The notes below the pieces were generated by a model. That model was not told where the DNA came from. It was given only the letters and a program-made list of their open reading frames with translations, and did not search any database. The position numbers and the translations under genes are program-made. 64,000 nt of DNA from Devosia ginsengisoli (GTDB lineage Bacteria > Pseudomonadota > Alphaproteobacteria > Rhizobiales > Devosiaceae), in contig NZ_CP042304.1 of assembly GCF_007859655.1 (NCBI RefSeq), positions 806,001 to 870,000 on the forward strand. Reading direction: 5' to 3'. This document shows, in pieces, positions 52,323 through 61,011 of the stretch. Each line of letters begins with the position of its first letter. Position 1 is the stretch's first letter.

Positions 52323-53273
52323 ATGCCGTCCAGGACCCTGCTTTCCCTCGCCGTCGCCGCCTTTGCCCTGACCCCGCTCATGGCCCATGCCGAACCCTGG
52401 TCCTACACCGATAGTCTGGGCAACACCGTCACCCTCGACGCCGTGCCCACCCGCATCATCGCCAGCCAGGACGCCGCGGCCGGCCTCATCCCGCTGGGCA
52501 TCCGCCCGGTCGGCATCTATGCCGATGGCCCCCTGGCCGATGCCAAGGCCCTGCAGGGCCTCGACCTCACGGGCATCGAGATCATCGGCCAGGCCTGGGG
52601 CGAGGTCGATATCGAAAAGGCCGCCGCGCTGCAGCCCGATCTGGTCATTGCCGAATACTGGCCCCTCGACAATGCCTGGAGCGGTGGCGAAAACGTCGTC
52701 AATGCGCTGACCCCGCTCGCCCCCATCACCGGCCCCACCAATGGCGATTCCATCCTCGCCCTCATCGAGGATTACGAAACCATCGCCACCAGCCTCGGCG
52801 CCGATCTCGACGAGCCCTCCATCGCCGCCGACAAGGCCGCCTTCGCCGCCGCGAAAGCCGCCTTCGAGGCCGCCACCGCAGCCAAGCCTGATCTCACCGC
52901 GCTCGCCGTCTGGGCCGGCACCGACGCACTCTATGTCGCCGCCACCGCCGGCGCCGCCGAGCTGATGGATTTCCACGCCTGGGGCCTCAACCTCATCGAT
53001 CCCGAAGTCGCCGATGACCGCGGCTATTGGGAAACCCTCTCCTGGGAAAACACCGACAAGTACCAGCCCGATCTGATCCTGGTCGACAATCGCTCGCCCG
53101 CCACCATGGAAACCGCTCTGGCCCAGCCCACCTGGACCCTGATGAAGGCCGCCGAAGCCGGCGCCGTCACCGACTGGCCGGCCTTCTGGCTACGCAGCTA
53201 CCACGCCTATGCCGGCGAGCTCGACAAGATCACCGCAGCCATCAACGCCGCCGACGAGAACCTGGGCGACTGA
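52323..53273 (+). CDS. Iron-siderophore ABC substrate-binding protein (FecB/FepB type)
   Basis: 316-residue periplasmic binding protein with signal peptide (LLSLAVAAFALTPLMAHA). The core shows YTDSLGNTVTLDAVPTRIIAS and LQPDLVIAEYWPLDN. It is the first gene of a complete importer, with its stop overlapping the first permease start (TGATG). It differs clearly from the tandem pair at 43.6-45.6 kb. A weak TTGACC is seen near 52260. The exact chelate is unknown. Confidence 0.88.
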   Translation: MPSRTLLSLAVAAFALTPLMAHAEPWSYTDSLGNTVTLDAVPTRIIASQDAAAGLIPLGIRPVGIYADGPLADAKALQGLDLTGIEIIGQAWGEVDIEKAAALQPDLVIAEYWPLDNAWSGGENVVNALTPLAPITGPTNGDSILALIEDYETIATSLGADLDEPSIAADKAAFAAAKAAFEAATAAKPDLTALAVWAGTDALYVAATAGAAELMDFHAWGLNLIDPEVADDRGYWETLSWENTDKYQPDLILVDNRSPATMETALAQPTWTLMKAAEAGAVTDWPAFWLRSYHAYAGELDKITAAINAADENLGD

Positions 53274-54304
53274 TGCCCGACACACCGGCAGGCGTCGTCA
53301 GGACCAGGGGGGCCGCGCTTGCGCTCGGCCTCCTTTGCCTTGCCGTGGCTTTGCTGCTGGTCGCCTTCTTCTCCATCACCGTCGGCGCCCGCCCGATCAC
53401 GCTCGAAACGGTGTGGACGGCGCTAACCGCCTTCGACCCAGATTCCACCGATCACCGCATCATCTGGGATCTCCGCCTGCCGCGCACCGCCATCGGCCTG
53501 GCCGTCGGCGCCGCCCTCGGCCTGTCCGGCGCAGTCCTCCAGGGAGCCACCCGCAATCCCCTGGCCGATCCGTCCATTCTCGGCATCCACTCCGGCGCCG
53601 CCGTCTTCGTCGTGCTCGGCGTTGCTGTCTTCGGCATCACCCAGCTCAGCGCCTATGTCTGGCTGGCCTTTATCGGCGCTGGCGTCGCCATGCTGGTGGT
53701 CTATGCCGTGGCCTCGCTCGGCCGCGAAGGCGCCACCCCCATCAAGCTGGCTTTGGCCGGCGCGGCGATGACGGCCGCCATGCAGTCGGTCACCAATGCC
53801 ATCCTGCTCACCAGCCCGCGCACGCTCGATGAAATCCGCTTCTGGCAGGTCGGTTCGCTCGTCGGCCGCGATATGGAAATCTTCATCCAGGTCGCCCCCT
53901 TCCTCGCCGTCGGCATCGTCCTGGCCCTCGCCACCGGCCGCATGCTCGATGGCCTCTCCATGGGCGAGGACGTCGCCCGCTCCCTCGGGCAGAATGTCGG
54001 CCGCTCCCGTGCCATAGCCGGCCTCGCGGCGGTCATTCTGGCCGGCGGCGCCACTGCCGCTGCCGGTCCCATCGCCTTTGTCGGCCTCACCGTGCCCCAC
54101 GTCGCCCGCGCCATGACCGGCCCCAACTACCGCTGGATTCTGCCCTATTCCATGCTGCTGGCACCCATATTGCTGCTTGGCGCCGATGTCATCGGCCGCG
54201 TCATCGCCCCGCCGGGCGAGGTGCAGGTGGGCATTGTCACCGCCTTTCTCGGCGCGCCCTTCTTCATCGCGCTGGTCCGCCGCCGCAAGCTGGCCAGCCT
54301 CTGA
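53273..54304 (+). CDS. FecCD-family ABC permease 1
   Basis: 343-residue inner-membrane permease with about nine to ten hydrophobic segments. RLPRTAIGLAVGAALGLSGA and GATRNPLADPSILGIHSGAA are FecCD hallmarks; AGPIAFVGLTVPHVAR is the loop contacting the ATPase. ATG 53273 overlaps the preceding stop by one base; a longer in-frame reading inside the upstream gene is rejected. Overlaps the second permease by one base. Confidence 0.93.
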   Translation: MPDTPAGVVRTRGAALALGLLCLAVALLLVAFFSITVGARPITLETVWTALTAFDPDSTDHRIIWDLRLPRTAIGLAVGAALGLSGAVLQGATRNPLADPSILGIHSGAAVFVVLGVAVFGITQLSAYVWLAFIGAGVAMLVVYAVASLGREGATPIKLALAGAAMTAAMQSVTNAILLTSPRTLDEIRFWQVGSLVGRDMEIFIQVAPFLAVGIVLALATGRMLDGLSMGEDVARSLGQNVGRSRAIAGLAAVILAGGATAAAGPIAFVGLTVPHVARAMTGPNYRWILPYSMLLAPILLLGADVIGRVIAPPGEVQVGIVTAFLGAPFFIALVRRRKLASL

Positions 54305-55356
54305 TGACCGCGCTCGACGCAACAGGCACCGTCCGCCACATCCGCCACCGCCTCGCCACCCGCCGCCGCACGGTCACGCTGGCGCTGCTGGTCCTCCTGG
54401 CGCTGACTTTCGCCGCCGCCCTCTATCTCGGCGATTACTACGTGCCGCCGGGCGAGGTGCTGCGCTCGCTGCTCTCGCCCATCACCGGCCTGACCGACAG
54501 GGGCGTCGATTTCATCGTGCTCAATGTCCGTCTGCCCCGCGCCACCCTGGCCGTTCTGACCGGAATATCCTTCGCCCTCAGCGGAATCATTTTCCAAACG
54601 CTTCTGCGTAACCCCTTGGCTAGCCCCGATATTATCGGCATTTCCCATGGCGCCAGCGCCTCGGCCGTGTTCTGCATCATCATCCTGGGCTTCTCCGGCA
54701 TCCTTGTTTCGCTGGGCGCCCTGGTCGGCGCCATCGTCACTGCGCTCGTCATCTATGCCCTGTCCTGGCGCGGCGGCGTCACGGCCTATCGCGTCGTGCT
54801 GATCGGCATCGGCATGGCCGCCATGATGGCATCAGTCATGTCCTACCTGTTCACCCGCGCCCGCCTCTTCGAGGTGCAGAAGGCCCTTGGCTGGCTCGTC
54901 GGCAGCCTCAACGCCTCCAATAGCGGCGATATTATCGGCCTCGCCATTGCCCTGGCGCTGCTGCTCCCCGTCACCGTGCTGCTGGTTCGCACGCTCGATG
55001 CCATGCAATTGGGCGACGATACCGCCACCGCCCTCGGCGCCCGCGTCGAAGCCGTGCGGCTGGGCCTCATGCTGGTCGCCGTGGCCTATGCCGCCTTCGC
55101 CACTGCTGCGGTCGGCCCGGTCACCTTCGTCGCCTTCGTCGCCGGCCCCATCGCCCGCAACCTGCTGTCAGGCGCGGGCAAGGGCTTTGTGCAGGCCGCT
55201 CTCGTCGGCGCCCTGGTCATGCTCGGCTCGGACCTCGTCGCCCAGCACGCCCTTCCTGCCGTCCAACTCCCCGTCGGCGTCGTCACCGGCATCTTCGGCG
55301 CCGGCTTCCTGCTCTGGCTGCTGGTCGTCTCCAACCGGGCCGGTAAGGTGAACTGA
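54304..55356 (+). CDS. FecCD-family ABC permease 2
   Basis: 350-residue permease, partner of the previous one. RLPRATLAVLTGISFALSG and RNPLASPDIIGISHGASA are the conserved N-terminal blocks, and VGPVTFVAFVAGPIARNLLS the coupling region. Two different permeases imply a heterodimer, as in FecCD or FepDG. The gene for the ATPase follows only after a 130-bp gap holding a large inverted repeat. Confidence 0.93.
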   Translation: MTALDATGTVRHIRHRLATRRRTVTLALLVLLALTFAAALYLGDYYVPPGEVLRSLLSPITGLTDRGVDFIVLNVRLPRATLAVLTGISFALSGIIFQTLLRNPLASPDIIGISHGASASAVFCIIILGFSGILVSLGALVGAIVTALVIYALSWRGGVTAYRVVLIGIGMAAMMASVMSYLFTRARLFEVQKALGWLVGSLNASNSGDIIGLAIALALLLPVTVLLVRTLDAMQLGDDTATALGARVEAVRLGLMLVAVAYAAFATAAVGPVTFVAFVAGPIARNLLSGAGKGFVQAALVGALVMLGSDLVAQHALPAVQLPVGVVTGIFGAGFLLWLLVVSNRAGKVN

Positions 55357-55380
55357 TGGTACTCCACCCCCGCATCTCAA

Positions 55381-55477
55381 GTAGACCTCATGGTGAGCTT
55401 GTCGAACCACGAGGGCGTGGCACCGGCGGCGCGCCCGTCCGCATGGTTCGACAAGCTCACCATGAGGCCTTCGAGAG
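55381..55477. repeat. Family A inverted repeat inside the importer operon
   Basis: 24-bp perfect arms at 55386-55409 and 55444-55467 (CCTCATGGTGAGCTTGTCGA plus ACCA) flank a 34-bp GC-rich spacer. It fills the gap between permease 2 and the ATPase gene and could attenuate downstream expression. Confidence 0.9.
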
Positions 55478-55486
55478 GATTGTGAA

Positions 55487-56302
55487 ATGACCACGAACCA
55501 CCAGCTTCTCGCCGCCGGCATGGATCTCGGCTATGGCGAGCGCAAGGTCGTGGACGACCTCAGCCTCACCATCCCGCCCGGCAAGCTCACGGTCATCGTC
55601 GGCGCCAATGCCTGCGGCAAGTCCACCGTCCTCCGGGGTCTGGCGCGCCTGCTCGCGCCCACCCGCGGCGCCGTCTATCTCGATGGCAAGCCCATCCACC
55701 AGATGCCGACCCGCGAAGTCGCCACCATCCTCGGCGTCCTACCGCAATCCCCCATCGCCCCCGATGCCATCGTCGTCGCCGATCTGGTCGGTCGCGGCCG
55801 CTATCCCCATCAGGGCTGGTTCCGCCGCTGGACCCCGGAGGATGATGCCGCCGTTGCCGAAGCCCTCACCGCCACCAACACGCTCGACCTGGCCGACCGC
55901 CCGGTGGATGAACTCTCCGGCGGCCAGCGCCAGCGCGTCTGGATCGCCATGGCCCTGGCCCAGCAGACCGACGTCCTGCTGCTCGACGAACCCACCACCT
56001 TCCTCGACATCAACCACCAGGTCGAAGTCCTCGACCTCCTCACCGACCTGGTCAAGCATGCCGGCCGCACCGTCGTCGTGGTCCTCCACGACCTCAACCT
56101 CGCCTGCCGCTACGCCGACCACATCGTCGCCATGAAAGCCGGCCAACTGGTCGCCGAAGGCCGCCCCGCCGACGTCATGACCGAAGCCGTTGTCGCCAAC
56201 GTCTTCGGCATGACCTCACGCGTCGTCATCGACCCCATCTCCGACACCCCCATGATCATCCCCATCGGCCGGCATCATGTCGGGGCAGGGGTCCTGGCCT
56301 GA
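55487..56302 (+). CDS. Iron-siderophore ABC transporter ATPase (FecE/FepC type)
   Basis: 271-residue ATPase of the importer. Walker A is GANACGKST (Asn-Ala in place of the usual Pro-Asn), signature LSGGQRQRVWIAMAL, Walker B LLLDEPTTFLDI and the switch His in VLHDLNLACRYAD. All point to the FecE/FepC/BtuD branch. It is separated from the permeases by the family A repeat but in the same direction, so it is probably still co-transcribed. Confidence 0.94.
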   Translation: MTTNHQLLAAGMDLGYGERKVVDDLSLTIPPGKLTVIVGANACGKSTVLRGLARLLAPTRGAVYLDGKPIHQMPTREVATILGVLPQSPIAPDAIVVADLVGRGRYPHQGWFRRWTPEDDAAVAEALTATNTLDLADRPVDELSGGQRQRVWIAMALAQQTDVLLLDEPTTFLDINHQVEVLDLLTDLVKHAGRTVVVVLHDLNLACRYADHIVAMKAGQLVAEGRPADVMTEAVVANVFGMTSRVVIDPISDTPMIIPIGRHHVGAGVLA

Positions 56303-56319
56303 CGCTTGTCATCCTCCGG

Positions 56320-56389
56320 AGTGGAGCCACCCCTCGCCCCTTGCGGGAGAGGGTGGTTTTCCGCGTTCAGCGGAAAACCGGGTGAGGGG
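56320..56389 (+). repeat. Palindromic repeat, family B left half
   Basis: Hairpin 56355-56379 has arms GGTTTTCCGC and GCGGAAAACC with loop GTTCA, preceded by CCCCTCGCCCCTTGCGGGAG and followed by GGGTGAGGGG. The right half is absent. Confidence 0.82.
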
Positions 56390-56454
56390 TTCTCTCCACG
56401 AGTCCGATAGTGCCGTGAAAACCGGCATTTGCAGGCCAGCATCGGCTGACCGCA

Positions 56455-57531
56455 CTAGATGATGTTGGCGCCCTCGATCGCCCGGCACACCGCCTCGGTC
56501 ACGTCGCGCGTTGTGGCTGTGCCGCCGACATCCGGCGTCAGCACGCCTTCGCCGGTGACGCGCTCCACGGCATTCATCAGCACCCTGGCCGCCTTGGCTT
56601 CGCCGAGATGCTCGAGCATCTGCGCTGCCGTCCAGAACGTGGCGACCGGGTTGGCGATGCCCTTGCCGGTGATATCGAAGGCCGAACCGTGGATGGGCTC
56701 GAACATCGAGGGAAAGCGCCGTTCCGGGTCGATATTAGCCGTCGGGGCAACCCCCAGGCTGCCAGCCAGTGCGCCAGCCAGGTCCGACAGGATGTCGGCA
56801 TGCAGATTGGTGGCGACAATGGTGTCGAGGCTCTGTGGCTTGAGCGTCATGCGCACGGTCATGGCGTCGACCAGCATCTTGTCCCAGGTGACATCGGGAA
56901 ATTCCTTCGATACCTCGGCGGCAATCTCGTCCCACATCACCATGCCGTGGCGCTGCGCATTGGATTTGGTGACCACGGTCAGCAGCTTGCGCGGCCGCGA
57001 CTGGGCCATGCGGAAGGCGTAGCGCATGATGCGCGTCACCCCCACACGGGTAAAGATGGCGACTTCGGTGCCCACTTCCTCGGGCAGGCCGCGATGTGCC
57101 CGCCCGCCATGGCCGGAATATTCGCCTTCCGAATTTTCCCGGATGATGACCCAGTCGAGATCGCCAGTGCCGACATTGGCCAGTGGCGACTGGATGCCGG
57201 GCAGGATGCGCGTTGGCCGCACATTCGCATATTGATCAAAGCCTTGGCAGATCGGCAACCGCAGGCCCCACAGCGTGATGTGGTCCGGCACGTCGGGCGC
57301 CCCGACCGCCCCGAAGAAAATGGCATCGAACGGCTTGAGCGTTTCGATGCCGTCCGCCGGCATCATCGCGCCGTGACGCTTATAATAGTCCGAACCCCAG
57401 TCGAAGGTCTGGGTGTGGATTTTGAAATCGCCGACGCGCTTTTCCAGGGTTTCGAGCACCTGTAGGCCGGCGGCGATGACTTCAGGGCCGATGCCGTCGG
57501 CCGGGATGGCGGCGATACGATATTCGCGCAT
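56455..57531 (-). CDS. ttuC: Tartrate dehydrogenase/decarboxylase-like (isocitrate/isopropylmalate dehydrogenase family)
   Basis: NAD-dependent beta-decarboxylating dehydrogenase, 358 residues. IPADGIGPEVIAAG opens the chain; RENSEGEYSGHGGR binds the substrate carboxylate; DAMTVRMTLKPQSLDTIVAT and NLHADILSDLAGALAGSLG carry the metal Asp residues. It matches the TtuC/YeaU group (tartrate or D-malate) better than LeuB. It lies 54 bp downstream of an orphan tricarboxylate binding protein and is probably co-expressed with it. Tartrate versus D-malate is open. Confidence 0.87.
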   Translation of the reverse strand: MREYRIAAIPADGIGPEVIAAGLQVLETLEKRVGDFKIHTQTFDWGSDYYKRHGAMMPADGIETLKPFDAIFFGAVGAPDVPDHITLWGLRLPICQGFDQYANVRPTRILPGIQSPLANVGTGDLDWVIIRENSEGEYSGHGGRAHRGLPEEVGTEVAIFTRVGVTRIMRYAFRMAQSRPRKLLTVVTKSNAQRHGMVMWDEIAAEVSKEFPDVTWDKMLVDAMTVRMTLKPQSLDTIVATNLHADILSDLAGALAGSLGVAPTANIDPERRFPSMFEPIHGSAFDITGKGIANPVATFWTAAQMLEHLGEAKAARVLMNAVERVTGEGVLTPDVGGTATTRDVTEAVCRAIEGANII

Positions 57532-57585
57532 GATGATATCCGTATGAAGAAGGTGGGCGCGGCAACAGCGCCGCGCCCGGGGAGG

Positions 57586-58554
57586 TCAGTTTTGGGGCAG
57601 CGTGGCGATCAGTGCGCCCAGGCGCTCCAGCTCGCTCTTGAAGCGCTCGTCCAGCGCCGCGGGCGTCGCCATCTCGGCGGGCACCGGCGCGGTGCCCAGT
57701 CCGGCAAAGCGCTCGATCAGCGTGGGGTCCGTCAGGGCAACCTGCAGCGCCGCCGGCAGCTTCAGCCTGATATCTTCCGGCGTTCCGGCGGGCGCCCACA
57801 GAGCATGCCAGGCGGAAACCTCGAAGCCGTCGAGGCCGCTTTCGGCCAGGGTGGGCAGGTCCGGCAAGACTGCAATGCGCTCACGCGTGGTCACCGCATA
57901 GGGCTTGATTTCGCCGGCCTTGATCTGGGTAGTGGTATTGGTGGTCTGGTCGCACATCAGGTCGATGCGGCCTCCGATCAGGTCGGTCATGGCTGGCCCC
58001 GACCCCTTATAGGGCACATTGGTCAGCGTGGTGCCGATAGCCTCTTCCAACAGCATGCCGCACAGGTGGGACACCGCGCCAACCCCCGCCGTGCCGAAGG
58101 TGACCTGATCGGCATTGTCCTTGAGATAGGCGAGCAGTTCAGTGATATCGGCCGGCGGCAGGTCATTGCGGCCGACGATCGTCATGGGCACTTCGGTAAT
58201 CAGGCCCACCGACGTGAAATCGGCTGGAACATAGGGCAGGGCAGGGTACAGGGCGGCAAAGGTCGCCACCCCGATATGATAGAGCAGCAGCGTATAGCCG
58301 TCGGGCTCAGCCTCGGCGACGGCGCCCGAGCCCAGCGAGCCGCCCGCGCCGCCCTGATTCTGCACCAGCACCTGCTGGCCGAGTTCCTTGCCCAGCGCAT
58401 CCGCCACCAGGCGCGCCACCGTGTCGCTGGGACCGCCCGCCGCGGCCGGCACCAGGATGGTGATCGGATGGTCGGGAAAGTCCTGCGCCATTGCCAGCGT
58501 CGAGACGCTGAGGCCAGCCATCAGGGCCACGGTGGCCGCTATTTTGGTGATCAT
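57586..58554 (-). CDS. Bug/TctC-family tripartite tricarboxylate transporter binding protein
   Basis: 322-residue periplasmic binding protein with signal peptide (KIAATVALMAGLSVSTLAMA). FPDHPITILVPAAAGGPSDT, VLVQNQGGAGGSLGSGAVA and NVPYKGSGPAMTDLIGGRID are the standard Bug blocks. ATG 58554 is chosen because GGGAGG lies seven bases upstream. No TctA or TctB membrane gene is in the window, so it is an orphan here, as is frequent for this family. A dicarboxylate such as tartrate or malate is likely from context. Confidence 0.92.
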   Translation of the reverse strand: MITKIAATVALMAGLSVSTLAMAQDFPDHPITILVPAAAGGPSDTVARLVADALGKELGQQVLVQNQGGAGGSLGSGAVAEAEPDGYTLLLYHIGVATFAALYPALPYVPADFTSVGLITEVPMTIVGRNDLPPADITELLAYLKDNADQVTFGTAGVGAVSHLCGMLLEEAIGTTLTNVPYKGSGPAMTDLIGGRIDLMCDQTTNTTTQIKAGEIKPYAVTTRERIAVLPDLPTLAESGLDGFEVSAWHALWAPAGTPEDIRLKLPAALQVALTDPTLIERFAGLGTAPVPAEMATPAALDERFKSELERLGALIATLPQN

Positions 58555-58589
58555 GGAATTCCTCCCTTGCAGCATGTCTATGTATGTTA

Positions 58590-58603
58590 TCTTGCATGCA
58601 AGA
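58590..58603. promoter_or_regulatory. Probable GntR operator between the Bug and gntR genes
   Basis: TCTTGCATGCAAGA is a perfect 14-bp palindrome in the 125-bp divergent gap. FCD-type GntR proteins usually bind such TTGnATnCAA-like sites. Confidence 0.7.
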
Positions 58604-58679
58604 ATAAATGTGAGGATGTGCGCTACCGTTTGTCAACCGGAAATCGGCACGCTAGGCTGGCGGCGTAATGAGAGGCATC

Positions 58680-59433
58680 ATGCGTTCTACCCAACAACTT
58701 CAGTCGTCGTCGGCCCCGCACAACCCACCGCGTCTATCCGTCGAGCCGGATGTCGAGGCGGATGACGGCAAGCAGAATCTGGTCGATCTGGCCTATGCCG
58801 AAATCAAGCGGGCCATCCTGGATAACGTCTTTCCTCCCGGCTTCCAGGCTGCCGAGGTGGACATAGCCAAGCGCCTCGATATGAGCCGCACCCCGGTTCA
58901 CGAAGCCATGGCCCGCCTGCAGGAGGAGGGGCTGGTCCGCATTCAGCCACGGCGCGGCATCCTGGTGCGCGGCCTGACTTCTGAAGATGTGCAGGAAATC
59001 TATGACGTCATCATCGCCCTGGAAGGGGCGGCGGCCGCCCGTCTGGCGCAATTTGGCAGCGAGGAAAGGCGCAAGCTGGTCGCGGCGCTTGAAGCGCAGA
59101 CCTCAGCCATGCAAAGGGCGCTCGAAGGCGAAGACCTCAAGCAGTGGGCCGTCGCCGACGAAGCCTTCCACGACCTTCTCGTGGCCAATTGCGGCAACCG
59201 GCGCCTGCAAAGGATTGTCGGCACTGTGAAGGACCAGTTGCACCGTGCGCGCATGTTCACGCTCAATCTGCGCCCGCTGCCTGTCACCTCGGGCCAGGAG
59301 CATCGCACGCTCATCGCGGCCATCGCCGCCGGCGATTCCTGAAACCGCCAGCGTCGCCGCGCGCCTCCATCGCACCCATGCCCGCGACCAGTTGCTGCCG
59401 CTGATCGCCCGCCTCAACCTCAACAACCTCTAG
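58680..59433 (+). pseudogene. GntR family (FCD) regulator broken by a one-base insertion near its 3' end
   Basis: Read in the first frame it encodes a winged helix (AYAEIKRAILDNVFPPG, RLDMSRTPVHEAMARLQEEGL) and an FCD domain (YDVIIALEGAAAARLA, DEAFHDLLVANCGN) that stops at 59342 after IAAIAAGDS. The missing family C-terminus, ETASVAARLHRTHARDQLL, follows in another frame to the stop at 59433. Removing one T at 59336-59337 restores GAT CCT GAA and the full protein. Loss of about 30 residues removes the last FCD helices. ATG 58668 is an alternative start. A sequencing error is possible. Confidence 0.85.
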
Positions 59434-59527
59434 CTGCACCCGCCCGGCGCGCGGCAAGCGCAGGTCATGGCCATGCGCATTCGGCAACATGCCGGCGACG
59501 GCCTCGAGTAGGGGGAAGAAGAAATCC

Positions 59528-59602
59528 TGGTACGCCCAAGGGGAATCGAACCCCTGTTCCCGCCGTGAGAGGGCGGTGTCCTGACCGCTAGACGATGGGC
59601 GC
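59528..59602 (-). tRNA. tRNA-Glu (CTC)
   Basis: 75-nt cloverleaf with encoded CCA on the minus strand. The acceptor GCGCCCA pairs with TGGGCGT. Anticodon stem CCGCC/GGCGG encloses CTCTCAC, giving CTC. T arm AGGGG TTCGATT CCCCT. Confidence 0.94.
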
Positions 59603-59653
59603 GGAGCAAGGAACTCGATGCTAGCTGTCAGCTTCCCCGCCAGCAAGGGGGAA

Positions 59654-59728
59654 TGGTACGCCCTAGGGGAGTCGAACCCCTCTCTGCACCGTGAAAGGGT
59701 GCCGTCCTAACCGATAGACGAAGGGCGC
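59654..59728 (-). tRNA. tRNA-Glu (TTC)
   Basis: 75-nt cloverleaf with encoded CCA. Anticodon stem GCACC/GGTGC encloses CTTTCAC, giving TTC. It lies 51 bp upstream of tRNA-Glu (CTC) on the same strand and probably shares its transcript. Confidence 0.94.
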
Positions 59729-59789
59729 TTAAGCGCTGGTCGACCGTATAGTTGGGGGATTTGTTAAGTGCAAGCCCCTGTGGATGTTT

Positions 59790-60266
59790 TTAACACCCCG
59801 AGAACGTCACCGGCCGCTTATAGCCGCGCGGCCGGTCGCGCACATCGACATGGATGAAGCTCTTGCCCGGATAGCAGCCCAGCCCGCCGACGCTGCCGGT
59901 CTGCATGGCGAAGGCGATGAGTTGGCCCTTGTCGACGCCCGGAATGTAGAAATCGGCCGCCATGCATTTGGTGTGGTAGGAATTGTCCGCGCCGCCCGCC
60001 GCGCTGTTATGCTGTCCGTCGCGATAGCCGGAATTCATGATGACCTTCTTGCCGAAATGGCCCTCGAATTCCCAGATGAGGAAGCGCAGCTTGGGCGAAA
60101 TGCAGAGCGCATTGACCTCGCGGCTGGAGACGAACGTGCCCCAGTCGCTGCGTTTGCCGGCATAGCCCGAGCCGCTGGAGCTGGCGAACATCGCCATGGG
60201 GGCACAAGCTGCTAACGCGAGGGCCGTAACGACCAGGGCGGCGATGGAGCGGGTTTTGGTCTGCAT
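59790..60266 (-). CDS. M15-type peptidase lipoprotein (D,D-carboxypeptidase-like)
   Basis: 158 residues from ATG 60266. The N-terminus is a lipoprotein signal with LAAC near residue 21. The rest matches the peptidase M15 fold: NSGYRDGQHNSAAGG, HTKCMAADFYIPG (metal His and Asp) and SFIHVDVRD (metal His). This family cleaves or binds peptidoglycan peptides in the periplasm. An upstream start at 60302 would bury the lipoprotein signal and is rejected. Confidence 0.85.
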   Translation of the reverse strand: MQTKTRSIAALVVTALALAACAPMAMFASSSGSGYAGKRSDWGTFVSSREVNALCISPKLRFLIWEFEGHFGKKVIMNSGYRDGQHNSAAGGADNSYHTKCMAADFYIPGVDKGQLIAFAMQTGSVGGLGCYPGKSFIHVDVRDRPRGYKRPVTFSGC

Positions 60267-60428
60267 GGCGGCTTCCGAAAGACCCCTGTTGCGCTTGCGC
60301 AACAGGCAATGGTCCGTTCTGTGAAGTCGCTAAAATACGATCGGTTTTGCTAACCGCCGGCTAAGCAAAACGGTTAACGAATTTCACCGCATCGTTTCCG
60401 TCGATGCTAACAGTACGCTAACCGATAG

Positions 60429-60845
60429 CTACCATTTGCCACTGTTCGGCATCGACAGCCACGGCTCCTGCGGCGGCAGCGATCCGTCCTGGATCAGCTC
60501 CACCGAAATCTCGTCCGGCGAGCGCACAAAGGCCATATGCCCGTCGCGTGGCGGCCGGTTGATGGTGATCCCCATATCGCTAAGATGCTGGCAGAGCTTG
60601 TAGATATCCTGCGTCCGATAGGCCAGGTGCCCGAAATTGCGCCCGCCCGTATACTCCTCGGGGTCCCAGTTATAGGTCAGTTCCACCTCGCCGCCCGAAT
60701 CGCCCGGCGCAGCCAAGAAAATCAGCGTATAGCGACCTTTCTCGTTCTCGCTCCGCCGCACCTCTTCCAGCCCCAGGCCCTCGCAATAAAAGCGCAGGCT
60801 GGCTTCGACATCGGTCACCCGGACCATGGTGTGCAGGTATTTCAT
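60429..60845 (-). CDS. gloA: Lactoylglutathione lyase (glyoxalase I)
   Basis: 138-residue VOC metalloenzyme that detoxifies methylglyoxal with glutathione. MKYLHTMVRVTDVEASLRFY holds the first metal His; ELTYNWDPEEYTGGRNFGHLAY holds Glu and the second His; SPDEISVELIQ holds the last Glu. The C-terminal WLSMPNSGKW is typical of alphaproteobacterial GloA. It is divergent from the double cold-shock gene. Confidence 0.92.
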   Translation of the reverse strand: MKYLHTMVRVTDVEASLRFYCEGLGLEEVRRSENEKGRYTLIFLAAPGDSGGEVELTYNWDPEEYTGGRNFGHLAYRTQDIYKLCQHLSDMGITINRPPRDGHMAFVRSPDEISVELIQDGSLPPQEPWLSMPNSGKW

Positions 60846-61011
60846 GGGGCTGTCTCCTTTGGCGAAATTGTTGCAGCTGGCCTACCAAGCGCCGGCTTGC
60901 GCCGCAATTCCAAACAGAGTCTTAACAATTGCTTTTGAATCGGACACAGTGTCCTCCTGTCTTGTGGAGTACCTCGCGGCAGCGAGGCGAGTAAAAAGGG
61001 CTTTGGGGAGC

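Noticed and set aside
53027..53272. N-terminal extension of FecCD permease 1
   Set aside because: It is an out-of-frame reading inside the binding-protein gene; the start at 53273 fits the one-base overlap pattern of the operon.
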